From: Bacillota bacterium
Lineage (GTDB): Bacteria; Bacillota; SHA-98; UBA4971
Direction of reading: 5' to 3'
Length of the DNA: 33,882 nucleotides
NCBI GenBank assembly: GCA_012689375.1
Contig: JAAZLO010000014.1
Location: 1-33,882, forward strand
Shown: positions 7,495 through 16,208 of the stretch, one piece after another
Layout of the letters: each line of letters opens with the position of its first letter
Position numbering within the stretch: the stretch's first letter is position 1
Program-made: the position numbers and the translations under genes
Notes under the pieces: generated by a model
Told to the model about the DNA's origin: nothing
The model's input: only the letters and a program-made list of their open reading frames with translations
Database searches by the model: none

Positions 7495-9162
7495 CTATCT
7501 TCCGGTTAAAGCTGCCCGTTTTTCCGGATAAATCTTCATGTCACGGAAATAGTCGGAATATCCCATAGCTGGACAAACGATTTCCCCACCGGCCTCCATG
7601 TGATCGGCTAGTGGCCAATCCATGTAGCCTGCCTGGTAAGCCCGTATTTCATAATGATCCACCAGCCATATGGTGGGACAAAGCTCCATTAGTCGATCTT
7701 GGATATCAGCGTAAAGACTGAAACGTTTTTTCTGGTCAATGGTTTTAAGGGCCTTTTCAATCATGGCGTCGATTTCAGCATCTTCGAGCCATTCCTGTTG
7801 TTCCCAGGTTCCACAAGTACTTGAATGGTACCTGGATTTTAACATTGATCCCGCTTCCGGGTAGTGGGTGCCTACAAACATTACACTACCGTGGGGTGTG
7901 GTTTCCTTAGTTTGCGCAGCAGCTATAATTTGTCCCCATTGTCTTTTCTGAATTTCAATTTCTATTCCGAGTTTGGCTGCATTGGCTTGGAGTAAAAGTG
8001 CAATTTTCTCCTCTTCCGGCACGTCTGCAGACCACGAAACTGCAACAGGATATTTGCTGCGTTCGTTATAATATTTGGATTTTCTTAGTTCCTCCTGGGC
8101 TTTTTCCAAATCGAATTCATATAATTTCAGATTACGATTGTGACCCGGCATTATAGAGATAACCGGTCCCTGAGACACCGGCGATCCTATATAGATTCTT
8201 TCTGATATGGTATTGTAATCCATGCAATGTGCAAGTGCTTTTCTGAAGTGTATATCATCTGTTGGTGCTCTTTTAGTATTGAGCATGATTTGGAGGTTTT
8301 GGACACAGGGCAGGTGGGCAAGTTCCACGCCTTCTATCTTTGCAGCTGTCAGTAGGTTTTCCATTGGCTGCCACATATCGGTAATTTCTAGCTCACGCCG
8401 TGCCAACATTGTTCTGACGGTTACCGGTTCACAGCTGGAAATGAGTTTAAAATAACCGGGGGCGTCCCCTTCAAACCCCTGCCAATAGTCCTCAAACTTC
8501 TTTGCAAGTAAATGTTCTTCAAGTTTCATTTCTTTTAACATGTATGGACCGCTGCCTGCGTCGTTTGTTAACAGCCATCTCTTTCCATAATCACCAAATT
8601 CATCGTACTGACCCGGTTTAATAATGTTAGCCATAACTTGGTTTTTATTAAGTATATATAACCGGACAAGCGCTTCCACGAAGGGCCCAAAAGGCTCTCT
8701 CAAACTAAACTCTACAGTGTACTTATCTATTGCTGCCGCCCCGGTGACATCATTAAAAAGATAGGCAAATCCTTCACCGATAGTTAATAGGCGCTCCATA
8801 CTAAACACAACGTCCTCAGCTGTCAGTTCATCACCATTGTGAAATTTAACTCCTCGTCTCAGTTTAAAGGTATGCTTTAAACCGTCAGGGGATACCGACC
8901 AATCCGTAGCCAAGTGGGGCTTAATCCCTTCTATTGGGTGGGGAAAGACCAGGCTGTCATATAGGTTACACAAGGCGATACATTCGACGTTTCCGTTGCC
9001 AACTGCCGGATCTGGATATAGCGGGAATGATCCTGATTCCCTGATGATTGAATCCTGGGGATTAGGAGCCTGTCCTCCGGCGATGGCACCTATTAACAAA
9101 GGCAACATGAGAACAAAGAACACAGACAATATCCTTGCTATGCGGCCGTTCTTTGAAACCAT
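7495..9162 (-). CDS. ABC transporter solute-binding protein, family 5 (peptide/nickel type)
   Basis: 555-aa extracytoplasmic binding protein of the DppA/OppA/NikA class (SBP_bac_5). It has a signal peptide (basic MVSKNGRIAR, hydrophobic core, cleavage near residue 30) but no lipobox cysteine. The family stretches LATDWSVSPDGLKHTFKLR and GVKFHNGDELTAEDVVFSME are present. No permease or ATPase gene is adjacent, so it is an orphan that must use a transporter encoded elsewhere. The start ATG has GGGAGG about 11 nt upstream. It is downstream of the M29/NicX-like gene and upstream of the racemase, all on the minus strand. Confidence 0.92.
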   Translation of the reverse strand: MVSKNGRIARILSVFFVLMLPLLIGAIAGGQAPNPQDSIIRESGSFPLYPDPAVGNGNVECIALCNLYDSLVFPHPIEGIKPHLATDWSVSPDGLKHTFKLRRGVKFHNGDELTAEDVVFSMERLLTIGEGFAYLFNDVTGAAAIDKYTVEFSLREPFGPFVEALVRLYILNKNQVMANIIKPGQYDEFGDYGKRWLLTNDAGSGPYMLKEMKLEEHLLAKKFEDYWQGFEGDAPGYFKLISSCEPVTVRTMLARRELEITDMWQPMENLLTAAKIEGVELAHLPCVQNLQIMLNTKRAPTDDIHFRKALAHCMDYNTISERIYIGSPVSQGPVISIMPGHNRNLKLYEFDLEKAQEELRKSKYYNERSKYPVAVSWSADVPEEEKIALLLQANAAKLGIEIEIQKRQWGQIIAAAQTKETTPHGSVMFVGTHYPEAGSMLKSRYHSSTCGTWEQQEWLEDAEIDAMIEKALKTIDQKKRFSLYADIQDRLMELCPTIWLVDHYEIRAYQAGYMDWPLADHMEAGGEIVCPAMGYSDYFRDMKIYPEKRAALTGR

Positions 9163-9244
9163 AATCTTTGCAACCTCCCTGTACTAATAATATTTAAGTT
9201 TTCTGTTCCTGAATGCTCAGCCTTTCAATAAAAACCTGTATCTT

Positions 9245-10291
9245 CTATTCCTTTCCCAGCCTCTTCGCCAATTCAATCAGGTCTTTGTGAACAACCTTGC
9301 CTTCATCAAGAAGTTGTTTTCCATCTATCCACGCCGAGGTATTCATACAGATTCCATCACTGTGCGAAGGTGCATAAATTGGGATATCCTCGTGGGAAAA
9401 AATGGGGCCGACGGCACCAATACCCCATTCTGTTGCACCCCAGACACGCTCATCTTCAACTATGTTCCCTGTGAGCTTGGCATTGGGATGGAAACTCCAG
9501 GCGGTATGTGCAAGCCTCCGCATTTGTGGGTGATTCCAACTATTCATCCACCTATCATACTCGCGGGCTTCACTGCCGCCCTCCACCTTTACAATTTCAC
9601 CTTTTTCCACTGTCATATAAATCGGTTCTTCTAGTTTCCTAAGAGGGGGATCGACGGCACCGTCAAACACTAATGTTCCGTTAATTGTCTCAAATTTCGG
9701 GGCAAAGGAAATCTGTCCCGCTAAAAAGTGAGATCCGGGTTTCTCTGCATAACCTTTTGATAAACTAATCCGTCTTTCCTGATCATTTACAAATTGGAGG
9801 TGTGTTCCAGCAGGTGTGGTAAACCTAAAATCTTTTCCTTTAATTGTTATATCATAGACTTTCTGCAGGAATTCACCTAGTACCGGATAATTCACTCTAC
9901 CGATAAGGCGAATCACCATTTCCTCATTCATACCTACCATATTTAGGTATCTCAGTGTTTTGTTGGCTTTCATCGCCTTGTTGTATGGGGTTGAATAAAG
10001 GAGCCATCCATTGTTAAATTCAACCCATGCATCAGCCTTCGTCAGTGCCGCAGTCAAAGGCTCTATCGGTAACATAGGATCCGCAGCTTCAGATACACCT
10101 AAAGGTGAGGCCAATAATACGACCATTGGTTTTGCACCTATTGCATGGGCTGCAGCCGCAGTTGCATTAACTACGCGTAAGTTACTTTCTGTGTCAGCAG
10201 TGATAACAAATGTTTCCCCCGGCTTGAGTTTGAAAAGTTCCTTCGTTAGAATTGTAGCAGCATTGGCTAATTCATATTCATAAAGAAACAA
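9245..10291 (-). CDS. M29 aminopeptidase / NicX-like metalloenzyme
   Basis: 348 aa from the TTG at 10291, which has AAGGAGG 9 nt upstream. A longer open frame to 10369 lacks such a site. The protein resembles the fold shared by M29 aminopeptidases (AmpT/AmpS) and the mononuclear iron enzyme 2,5-dihydroxypyridine 5,6-dioxygenase NicX. Candidate metal ligands are Glu288 in ATEWGIGAVG and the paired His310/Asp312 in APSHSDGI, with His268 in SFHPNAKL. These positions (268, 310, 312) and the total length are close to NicX (about 350 aa; ligands His265, His318, Asp320, from memory), while M29 enzymes are nearer 410 aa. Catalysis could be peptide hydrolysis or opening of an N-heterocycle. The PucR, racemase and binding-protein neighbours favour small-molecule catabolism. 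Confidence 0.75.
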   Translation of the reverse strand: MFLYEYELANAATILTKELFKLKPGETFVITADTESNLRVVNATAAAAHAIGAKPMVVLLASPLGVSEAADPMLPIEPLTAALTKADAWVEFNNGWLLYSTPYNKAMKANKTLRYLNMVGMNEEMVIRLIGRVNYPVLGEFLQKVYDITIKGKDFRFTTPAGTHLQFVNDQERRISLSKGYAEKPGSHFLAGQISFAPKFETINGTLVFDGAVDPPLRKLEEPIYMTVEKGEIVKVEGGSEAREYDRWMNSWNHPQMRRLAHTAWSFHPNAKLTGNIVEDERVWGATEWGIGAVGPIFSHEDIPIYAPSHSDGICMNTSAWIDGKQLLDEGKVVHKDLIELAKRLGKE

Positions 10292-10538
10292 TTTAGTCAG
10301 CCTCCTTAAATTTATCTCTACTGTACGGGAAAGTGTAATATCACTCCCTTTCCTTGCGGCAATAGACAATTACTGTATAAGCAATAATGGTTGTGTGATG
10401 ATTAATTGAATTTCCACTTTTCTAATTTCTTCCGGTAACCAGGGTTTACTTCCTTTGTGTTTTAATCCAAACACCAGGCCTATTGTTGTGTTTTATAACA
10501 AATACAACGATAAACCGAACTATGTAGAATCCTAAAAA
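10292..10538. other. Divergent intergenic region between M29/NicX-like gene and lepA
   Basis: This stretch separates the minus-strand metalloenzyme gene from lepA. Apart from the metalloenzyme ribosome binding site (10301-10307) and the lepA promoter at its right-hand edge, I see no gene or RNA. The in-frame 26-codon extension of the metalloenzyme (to 10369) is considered untranslated. Confidence 0.5.
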
Positions 10539-10567
10539 TTGTCGTGGATTCATGGTGATGTTATAAT
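10539..10567 (+). promoter_or_regulatory. Putative sigma-A promoter for lepA
   Basis: TTGTCG (10539-10544), a 17-nt spacer and a perfect TATAAT (10562-10567), about 60 nt before the lepA start. Confidence 0.65.
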
Positions 10568-10631
10568 GTTGTTAGCGTGGTTTGGTTTCTTTGTGGGCTG
10601 CGCTTTTTGAATATATGGGGGTGGAATATTT

Positions 10632-12428
10632 TTGTCAGGTTCCGCTATAAGGAATTTTTGCATAATTGCACATATCGATCATGGAAAATCTACATTGGCA
10701 GACAGGATACTTGAAGAAACGGCATCTATTTCCCGGCGTGATATGACTGATCAAGTTCTCGATAGCATGGATCTTGAACGTGAGCGGGGTATTACTATAA
10801 AGGCCAAGGCTGTAAGGCTTACTTACCGTTCACGCAGTGGAAAGGAATACATTTTGAATCTTATTGATACCCCGGGTCATGTGGACTTTGGATATGAAGT
10901 CTCGCGTAGCCTTGCTGCATGTGAAGGTGCAGTATTGGTTGTTGATGCTTCCCAGGGAATCGAAGCCCAAACCCTTGCCAATCTTTACCTCGCGATGGAA
11001 AATGATCTTGTGATAATCCCTGTGATAAATAAGATAGATCTTCCAAATGCAGATCCTAAAGAGGTTAGTAAGGAACTTCAGGATATAATTGGGTTCAATC
11101 CTGAAGAATTTATATTTACTTCTGCCAAGACAGGTCAAGGGGTACATGAAGTCTTAGAAGCCATTATTAACAGGATCCCATCGCCGCAGGGCAATTCGGA
11201 TGCACCCCTAAAAACTTTAATCTTTGATTCCCACTTTGATTCCTATAAGGGTGTCATTGCGTATACAAGAGTTGTAGACGGTTGTCTTAATACGGGAGCT
11301 CAAATAAAATTAATGGCAACAGGCAAAGTGTTCGAAGTATCGGAGCTTGGAGTTTTCAAGCCTGAAATGGAAGAAACACAGTCCCTATCTGCGGGTGAAG
11401 TCGGATATATAGCTGCCGGAGTAAAAAATGTCAGGGATATACGTGTCGGTGATACCGTAACTTTGGCAGAGTCTCCGGCTGAAAATCCGCTTCCCGGTTA
11501 CCGACAGGTGAAACCTATGGTATTTTGTGGGCTTTACCCTGTTGAAGCCAGCGGATATGAAAACCTCAGAAATGCCCTTACGAGACTCCAATTAAACGAT
11601 GCATCCCTTGTGTTTGAACCGGAAGTATCAGCTGCTTTGGGTTTCGGTTTCAGATGTGGTTTCCTAGGGTTATTGCACATGGATATAATCCAGGAAAGAT
11701 TGGAGAGGGAGTTTGATTTGAGCCTAATTACCACAGCCCCCAGTGTTGTTTACCAAGTTAAGACAATCCATGGAAAACGACAGGAAATTGATAATCCGTC
11801 TAAATTTCCTGAGGTCTGGGAAATTCAAGCTGTGGAGGAACCAGTTGTCCGGGCCGCAATTATTACCCCTGCAGATTATATCGGGCCTGTGATGGAACTT
11901 TGTCAGGGCAGACGCGGGGAGTATAAGAATATGGAATACCTAAATGAAAACCGGGTAAAGCTTACTTATGATCTTCCCCTTTCTGAAATCCTTCTGGATT
12001 TTTTCGATAAACTTAAATCCCGGACGAGAGGGTACGCCTCTTTAGATTATGAATATATCGGGCATCTTGAATCGGATCTTGTTAAACTGGATATTCTCAT
12101 CAACGGTGAACCGGTAGATGCACTTTCCTGCATGATTCATCGGGATAAAGCACAGGAACGTGGACGCCAGTTGGCGGAAAAACTGAGGGAAATCATACCA
12201 CGCCAGCTATTCGATGTTCCAATCCAAGCTGCTATCGGGGCACAGATTGTTGCCAGAGAAACTGTGCGGGCAGTCCGAAAAAACGTACTGGAAAAATGCT
12301 ATGGAGGGGATGTTTCACGCAAAAGGAAGCTCTTGGAAAAACAAAAGGAAGGGAAAAGACGCATGAAACAATTGGGGAATGTAGAAATACCCCAAGAAGC
12401 ATTTATGGCTGTTCTGAAAGTAGACTAA
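10632..12428 (+). CDS. lepA: Elongation factor 4 (LepA), ribosome back-translocase GTPase
   Basis: 598-aa translational GTPase of full family length that acts on stalled or mispositioned ribosomes. The G1 motif is AHIDHGKST (residues 13-21), with G3 DTPGH and G4 NKID. EF-G-like domains II, III and V follow, then the LepA-specific C-terminal domain (conserved [18 protein letters not shown] and [20 protein letters not shown]). The start is TTG at 10632, matching the usual N-terminus S[16 protein letters not shown]. hemW lies directly downstream, as in many Firmicutes. Confidence 0.98.
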   Translation: MSGSAIRNFCIIAHIDHGKSTLADRILEETASISRRDMTDQVLDSMDLERERGITIKAKAVRLTYRSRSGKEYILNLIDTPGHVDFGYEVSRSLAACEGAVLVVDASQGIEAQTLANLYLAMENDLVIIPVINKIDLPNADPKEVSKELQDIIGFNPEEFIFTSAKTGQGVHEVLEAIINRIPSPQGNSDAPLKTLIFDSHFDSYKGVIAYTRVVDGCLNTGAQIKLMATGKVFEVSELGVFKPEMEETQSLSAGEVGYIAAGVKNVRDIRVGDTVTLAESPAENPLPGYRQVKPMVFCGLYPVEASGYENLRNALTRLQLNDASLVFEPEVSAALGFGFRCGFLGLLHMDIIQERLEREFDLSLITTAPSVVYQVKTIHGKRQEIDNPSKFPEVWEIQAVEEPVVRAAIITPADYIGPVMELCQGRRGEYKNMEYLNENRVKLTYDLPLSEILLDFFDKLKSRTRGYASLDYEYIGHLESDLVKLDILINGEPVDALSCMIHRDKAQERGRQLAEKLREIIPRQLFDVPIQAAIGAQIVARETVRAVRKNVLEKCYGGDVSRKRKLLEKQKEGKRRMKQLGNVEIPQEAFMAVLKVD

Positions 12429-12450
12429 ACCGGTTCCAAAGTTGTGTTGG

Positions 12451-13603
12451 ATGCAGTTTCGGCGTATATGTTCATATACCGTTTTGTCAGAGAAAATGCT
12501 CTTATTGTGATTTTAACTCCTATGCAATAGAGTCATTTATTGAACCAAGACAAATAATGAAGCGGTATATTGATGCAATTCTACTGGAAGCCCGGATCCA
12601 ATCTGAGAATCTTAAAAAACAACAAATGAGGATGAGCAGCGTTTATATAGGGGGAGGGACCCCAACGTGTTTACCATATAATTTATTGAGAACCATGTTA
12701 ACCGGGATTCTTGAAAGTTTTCCCCCGGATATTAATACAGAGATAACAATAGAATCTAACCCCGGTACAATAGATTATAAAAATTTAAAATATCTAAGGG
12801 ACAGTGGTGTAACACGTTTAAGCATTGGGATCCAATCCCTAAAGGATGACCTTCTATTAAGATTACACCGAACCCATAGTGTATCAGATTCTTTAAATGC
12901 ATTTTCCATTGCAAGGGACGTAGGGTTTACCAATATAAATGTCGATCTTATATATGGAATTCCAGATCAGACAATGAAGGATTGGCAGGAAACCTTAGAT
13001 GCCGTATTGAAACTGGCACCTGAGCATATTTCAGCGTACGGGCTGATGATCGAAGAAGGAACACCATTATGGAGCAGCGTAAATTCGGGTCTGGAAATTC
13101 CCTGTAACGAAGATCTTCAGACAGACATGTACTATTTTACCAAGGACAGGCTTGAAGCAGAAGGTTACAGGCATTATGAGATATCTAATTTTGCTTTACC
13201 CGGGTATGAGTGCCGTCATAATATGGTTTATTGGCAGTTACAGCCGTATATCGGGCTTGGGGCGGGCGCCCATTCATACATAAATAATGTAAGACGGAGC
13301 AATCTCCTTGATCCCCTAATCTATTCAGATTCAATTTTGAATTCAGGTGGTGCTGTTCAGGAAAGGGAAAGGTTTTCAAAAGCGGATGAAATGTCAACAG
13401 CTGTAATAATGCAACTGAGAACAGCCCAGGGTGTGGAGGAAGAGGAATTTAAAAAACGCTTTGGGATAGCAATGTATGGCGTTTTTAGCGATGCTATTGA
13501 AAAGGGAACAGCCCGAAAATTGCTTGAGTGGAACAAGGGAAGGTTAAGGCTCACCCGGTACGGATTAATGCTTTCAAATGAAGCCATGAAAGAATTTCTT
13601 TAA
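12451..13603 (+). CDS. hemW: Radical SAM heme chaperone HemW, apparent N-terminal frameshift
   Basis: Coproporphyrinogen III oxidase-like protein that inserts or carries heme, not HemN itself. The cluster motif is PFCQRKCSYCDF, where Phe follows the third cysteine group instead of the fourth Cys of true HemN. VYIGGGTPT, NVDLIYGIPDQT and the HemN C-terminal domain follow, giving about 380 aa. In this frame there is no ATG, GTG or TTG between 12296 (deep inside lepA) and the conserved GVYVHIPFC at 12461. An ATG at 12451 lies one frame off; dropping the single C at 12460 would give MQFGVYVHIPFC, a normal HemW N-terminus. I place the start there. Alternatives are a rare ATT start (12371 or 12401), the long ATG start at 12296 (435 aa) or a sequence error. 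Confidence 0.85.
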
Positions 13604-13672
13604 AGAACTTCTATAAGGATCTGGTTAATTCATGAAAAGTTCTGTTTATCTTAGCACTAAGGGGGATTTTAT

Positions 13673-14416
13673 GTGGTTAAATTTGGGATAATAGGAGGAA
13701 CGGGATTTTATAAAATGGAAGGCTTGCCGGTTTTAGAGAAAAAAGAGATCACAAATGAATATGGCAGGACCCATGTCTCCGTTGCCCGGTACAGGGATCT
13801 TAAAATAGCTTTTGTACCAAGGCATGGAACATCTCATTCTCTCCCCCCGCATGTGATAAATTACCGGGCAAATATTAAAGCAATGAAAGATATAGGCGTG
13901 AAGTACATAATGTCAACAGCTGCAGTCGGTTCTTTACACATGTTGCTCCCCCCAGGTGAACTTGTGTTGCTTTCCCAGTTTATTGATTGGACAAAGGGTA
14001 GGATTAGCACATTTTTTGACGGGGAAGATCCGAATTTTAAGCATGTGGATGTCACAGAGCCCTTCTCCGGGCTCCTCAGAAAGAAGGCGTTAAAGGCGGC
14101 AGAGAGTAGTGGAATCCATATACATCCGTATGGCACATACGTTTCCACTGAAGGGCCCAGGTTTGAAACCCCGGCTGAAATTAATATGATGAGGATGATA
14201 GGCGGTGATGTTGTCGGAATGACCGTTGTTCCAGAAGTCGTGCTTGCCAATGAAGCCGGGATAGATTATGCTACAGTAGCCGTTGTTACAAATTATGGTG
14301 CAGGGATGTTGCCCGGGGGGATTTACCATGAGGAAGTCGAGGGGATCTTTGCTTCAGCCAGACAGCGCCTTGAGGAGTTACTTATAGGCATATTTAATGC
14401 TGTAGCCAAGGAGTGA
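13673..14416 (+). CDS. mtnP: 5'-methylthioadenosine/S-methyl-5'-thioinosine phosphorylase family
   Basis: 247-aa purine nucleoside phosphorylase of the MTAP subfamily, which splits a 5'-modified nucleoside with phosphate to a base and a 5-modified ribose-1-phosphate. Visible are GIIGGTGFY (phosphate loop), FVPRHGTSH, the STEGPRFETPAE loop and VGMTVVPEVVLANEAG. At the purine-specificity site it reads VVTNYGAG (Asn207, Gly209), where adenine-specific MTAPs have TDYD. This suggests a 6-oxopurine substrate (methylthioinosine, 5'-deoxyinosine or inosine). The start is GTG at 13673 after GGGGGA. The stop overlaps the start region of the mtnA-like gene. Confidence 0.88.
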   Translation: MVKFGIIGGTGFYKMEGLPVLEKKEITNEYGRTHVSVARYRDLKIAFVPRHGTSHSLPPHVINYRANIKAMKDIGVKYIMSTAAVGSLHMLLPPGELVLLSQFIDWTKGRISTFFDGEDPNFKHVDVTEPFSGLLRKKALKAAESSGIHIHPYGTYVSTEGPRFETPAEINMMRMIGGDVVGMTVVPEVVLANEAGIDYATVAVVTNYGAGMLPGGIYHEEVEGIFASARQRLEELLIGIFNAVAKE

Positions 14417-14421
14417 AGGAC

Positions 14422-15453
14422 ATGACCTATGAAACACAGGTGAGACTCCCGTTTTTAATTCAACCAGATAATACAGTGCGCTATGAAAACGGGGAGGTCT
14501 TTGTTCTTGATCGCAGGATCTATCCTTTTAAGATCGAGTTCGTACGTTGTAAGACATATCAGGATGTAGCCCAGGCTATTAAAGATATGGTTACACAAAG
14601 TGGTGGCCCTCAATTTTGCGCAGGGTATGCCCTGGCCCAGGCTGCACATTGTTCCAGCAATAGGTCTGGTGAAGGTATTATGGAGGAATTAAAGCAGGCT
14701 GCAAAATGCCTAGTTGCCACGAGGCCGACTAATAATAGTATTATACTAATGACTGAAAAGATGCTAAAGATTGCCGAAAATGCACTTAAAGAAGGGCAAA
14801 ATACTGAAGATGTATTGGTCAGAGCCGTTGATGCTGAGTTCCAGGCACGGCATAGGCGGGGTTTGGAGATAGGTAAAAACGGGGCAAGCCTTATTGAAGA
14901 CGGCGATTCGATTTTAAATCATTGCTGGGCTGAGCAAGGGATTGTCTACACTGTTTATACAGCCCTTATGCAGGGGAAAAGAATTAAAGCATATTGTTGT
15001 GAAACTAGACCTTATCTTCAAGGCGCCAGGCTTACTGCTGATGCTTTATGTGATATGGGAGTTAATACAACTATAATTACAGATAGTACCCCCTCATACC
15101 TTATGTGGAAAGGAATGGTTTCAAAATTCTTTACAGGCGCGGACAGGGTTACGATGGATGGTAGTATAGTAAATAAAATAGGCACTTTTCAGATTGCCTT
15201 ATCAGCCCACTATTTCGGTGTCCCGTTTTTCGTATTTACTGACGGGCCTGATCCAGGGGCTCATATACCTGATGATGTAGTCATAGAAGAGCGGAACCCT
15301 GATGAAGTTCTGGAATGCTTGGGACAGCGTACAGCTGCACCCGGGGCTAAAGGTTACTACCCTGCATTTGACGTGACGCCTCCTGAATTTGTAAGTGCCA
15401 TCATTACAGAGAAGGGGGTATTTTCCCCGTATTCCATGAATCACAATAAATAG
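14422..15453 (+). CDS. mtnA: MtnA-like aldose-ketose isomerase (methylthioribose-1-phosphate isomerase / eIF2B family)
   Basis: 343 aa from the ATG at 14422, which has AAGGAG 8 nt upstream; a GTG at 14413 overlaps that site. The family isomerises 5-methylthioribose-1-phosphate to the ribulose form using a Cys/Asp pair. Both are present: Cys168 (in LNHCWAEQG) and Asp241 (in GADRVTMDG). CETRPYLQGARLTA and NKIGTFQIALSAH are also recognisable. It is a divergent member: the N-terminal RGAPAIG motif is degenerate (QSGGPQFCAGYA) and THCNAGxLA became NHCWAEQGI. The substrate could therefore be a related 5-deoxyribose-1-phosphate. It is coupled to mtnP and followed 20 nt later by the aldolase. Confidence 0.82.
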   Translation: MTYETQVRLPFLIQPDNTVRYENGEVFVLDRRIYPFKIEFVRCKTYQDVAQAIKDMVTQSGGPQFCAGYALAQAAHCSSNRSGEGIMEELKQAAKCLVATRPTNNSIILMTEKMLKIAENALKEGQNTEDVLVRAVDAEFQARHRRGLEIGKNGASLIEDGDSILNHCWAEQGIVYTVYTALMQGKRIKAYCCETRPYLQGARLTADALCDMGVNTTIITDSTPSYLMWKGMVSKFFTGADRVTMDGSIVNKIGTFQIALSAHYFGVPFFVFTDGPDPGAHIPDDVVIEERNPDEVLECLGQRTAAPGAKGYYPAFDVTPPEFVSAIITEKGVFSPYSMNHNK

Positions 15454-15473
15454 GTTTTACGGAGGAATCCAAA

Positions 15474-16079
15474 ATGGAATTTAAAGATCTCAGGATCAAA
15501 ATAATTGAAACATCCAAACTTATGTTAAAGTTAGGACTGACAGTGGGTACCGGAGGGAATGTCAGTGTCAGGTGCTCTGATAATGACAGGTTTTTGATTA
15601 CCCCGAGCAGTCTGCCTTATGAAACACTTAAACCTGAGGATATTGTAATGGTTGATATTAATAAAGGAACCCATGAGGGGCGTAATAAGCCATCTATTGA
15701 ATATCAGTTGCATAGGAGCGTATATCTTGCCCGTAATGATGTACGTGCCGTTGTACATGCCCATCCGCCGATTGCATCTGCGCTTGCAGTTTCAAGGAAG
15801 CCGCTCCCGCTTATTACAGATGCATGTACAATTGCATTCAAAGATAAGGTCCGGGTTGCGGAGTACGGGGCACCGGGCAGTCATGAGCTTGCTATTAATA
15901 CCGTAGAGGCGTTAGGTAATAATACTGCCGTATTTTTATCCAACCATGGGATTCTGTGTACAGGTGATGATCTTGATACTGCCCTAGAAAGATGTGTTAT
16001 TCTTGATAAAGCAACTCTGACTTATATTCTCTCCTTGTTGGCAGGGACACCTGTTTGTCTTAAGCCGCTCACTGATTAA
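15474..16079 (+). CDS. Class II (zinc) aldolase, FucA/AraD family
   Basis: 201-aa aldolase/epimerase. The zinc ligands His95, His97 (VVHAHPP) and His158 (SNHG) and the catalytic Glu76 (PSIEYQLH) match the FucA layout (Glu73, His92, His94, His155). GTGGNVSVR forms the phosphate-binding loop. Members next to mtnP/mtnA cleave 5-methylthioribulose-1-phosphate or 5-deoxyribulose-1-phosphate to dihydroxyacetone phosphate plus methylthioacetaldehyde or lactaldehyde, and that role is inferred here from context. The distinct MtnB-type dehydratase is the alternative, but no mtnW, mtnX, mtnC or mtnD gene is nearby. The ATG at 15474 has GGAGG upstream. Confidence 0.85.
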   Translation: MEFKDLRIKIIETSKLMLKLGLTVGTGGNVSVRCSDNDRFLITPSSLPYETLKPEDIVMVDINKGTHEGRNKPSIEYQLHRSVYLARNDVRAVVHAHPPIASALAVSRKPLPLITDACTIAFKDKVRVAEYGAPGSHELAINTVEALGNNTAVFLSNHGILCTGDDLDTALERCVILDKATLTYILSLLAGTPVCLKPLTD

Positions 16080-16208
16080 TCCTCTATTTCATCTGTTTCA
16101 TTAATCTCCAATTGAGAGTGTGACAGTTACTGCTTAAAAGGCATAGTATGTATGGTCCTGTCTAATAGGTCGGCTGATACATAAGTCCTGTTCAAGGAGG
16201 TCAGGGCT

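Noticed and set aside
16080-16208. Sporulation sigma promoter upstream of spoVK
   Set aside because: Several CATA-like boxes occur (for example GATACATAAGT), but none pairs with a correctly spaced -35 element.
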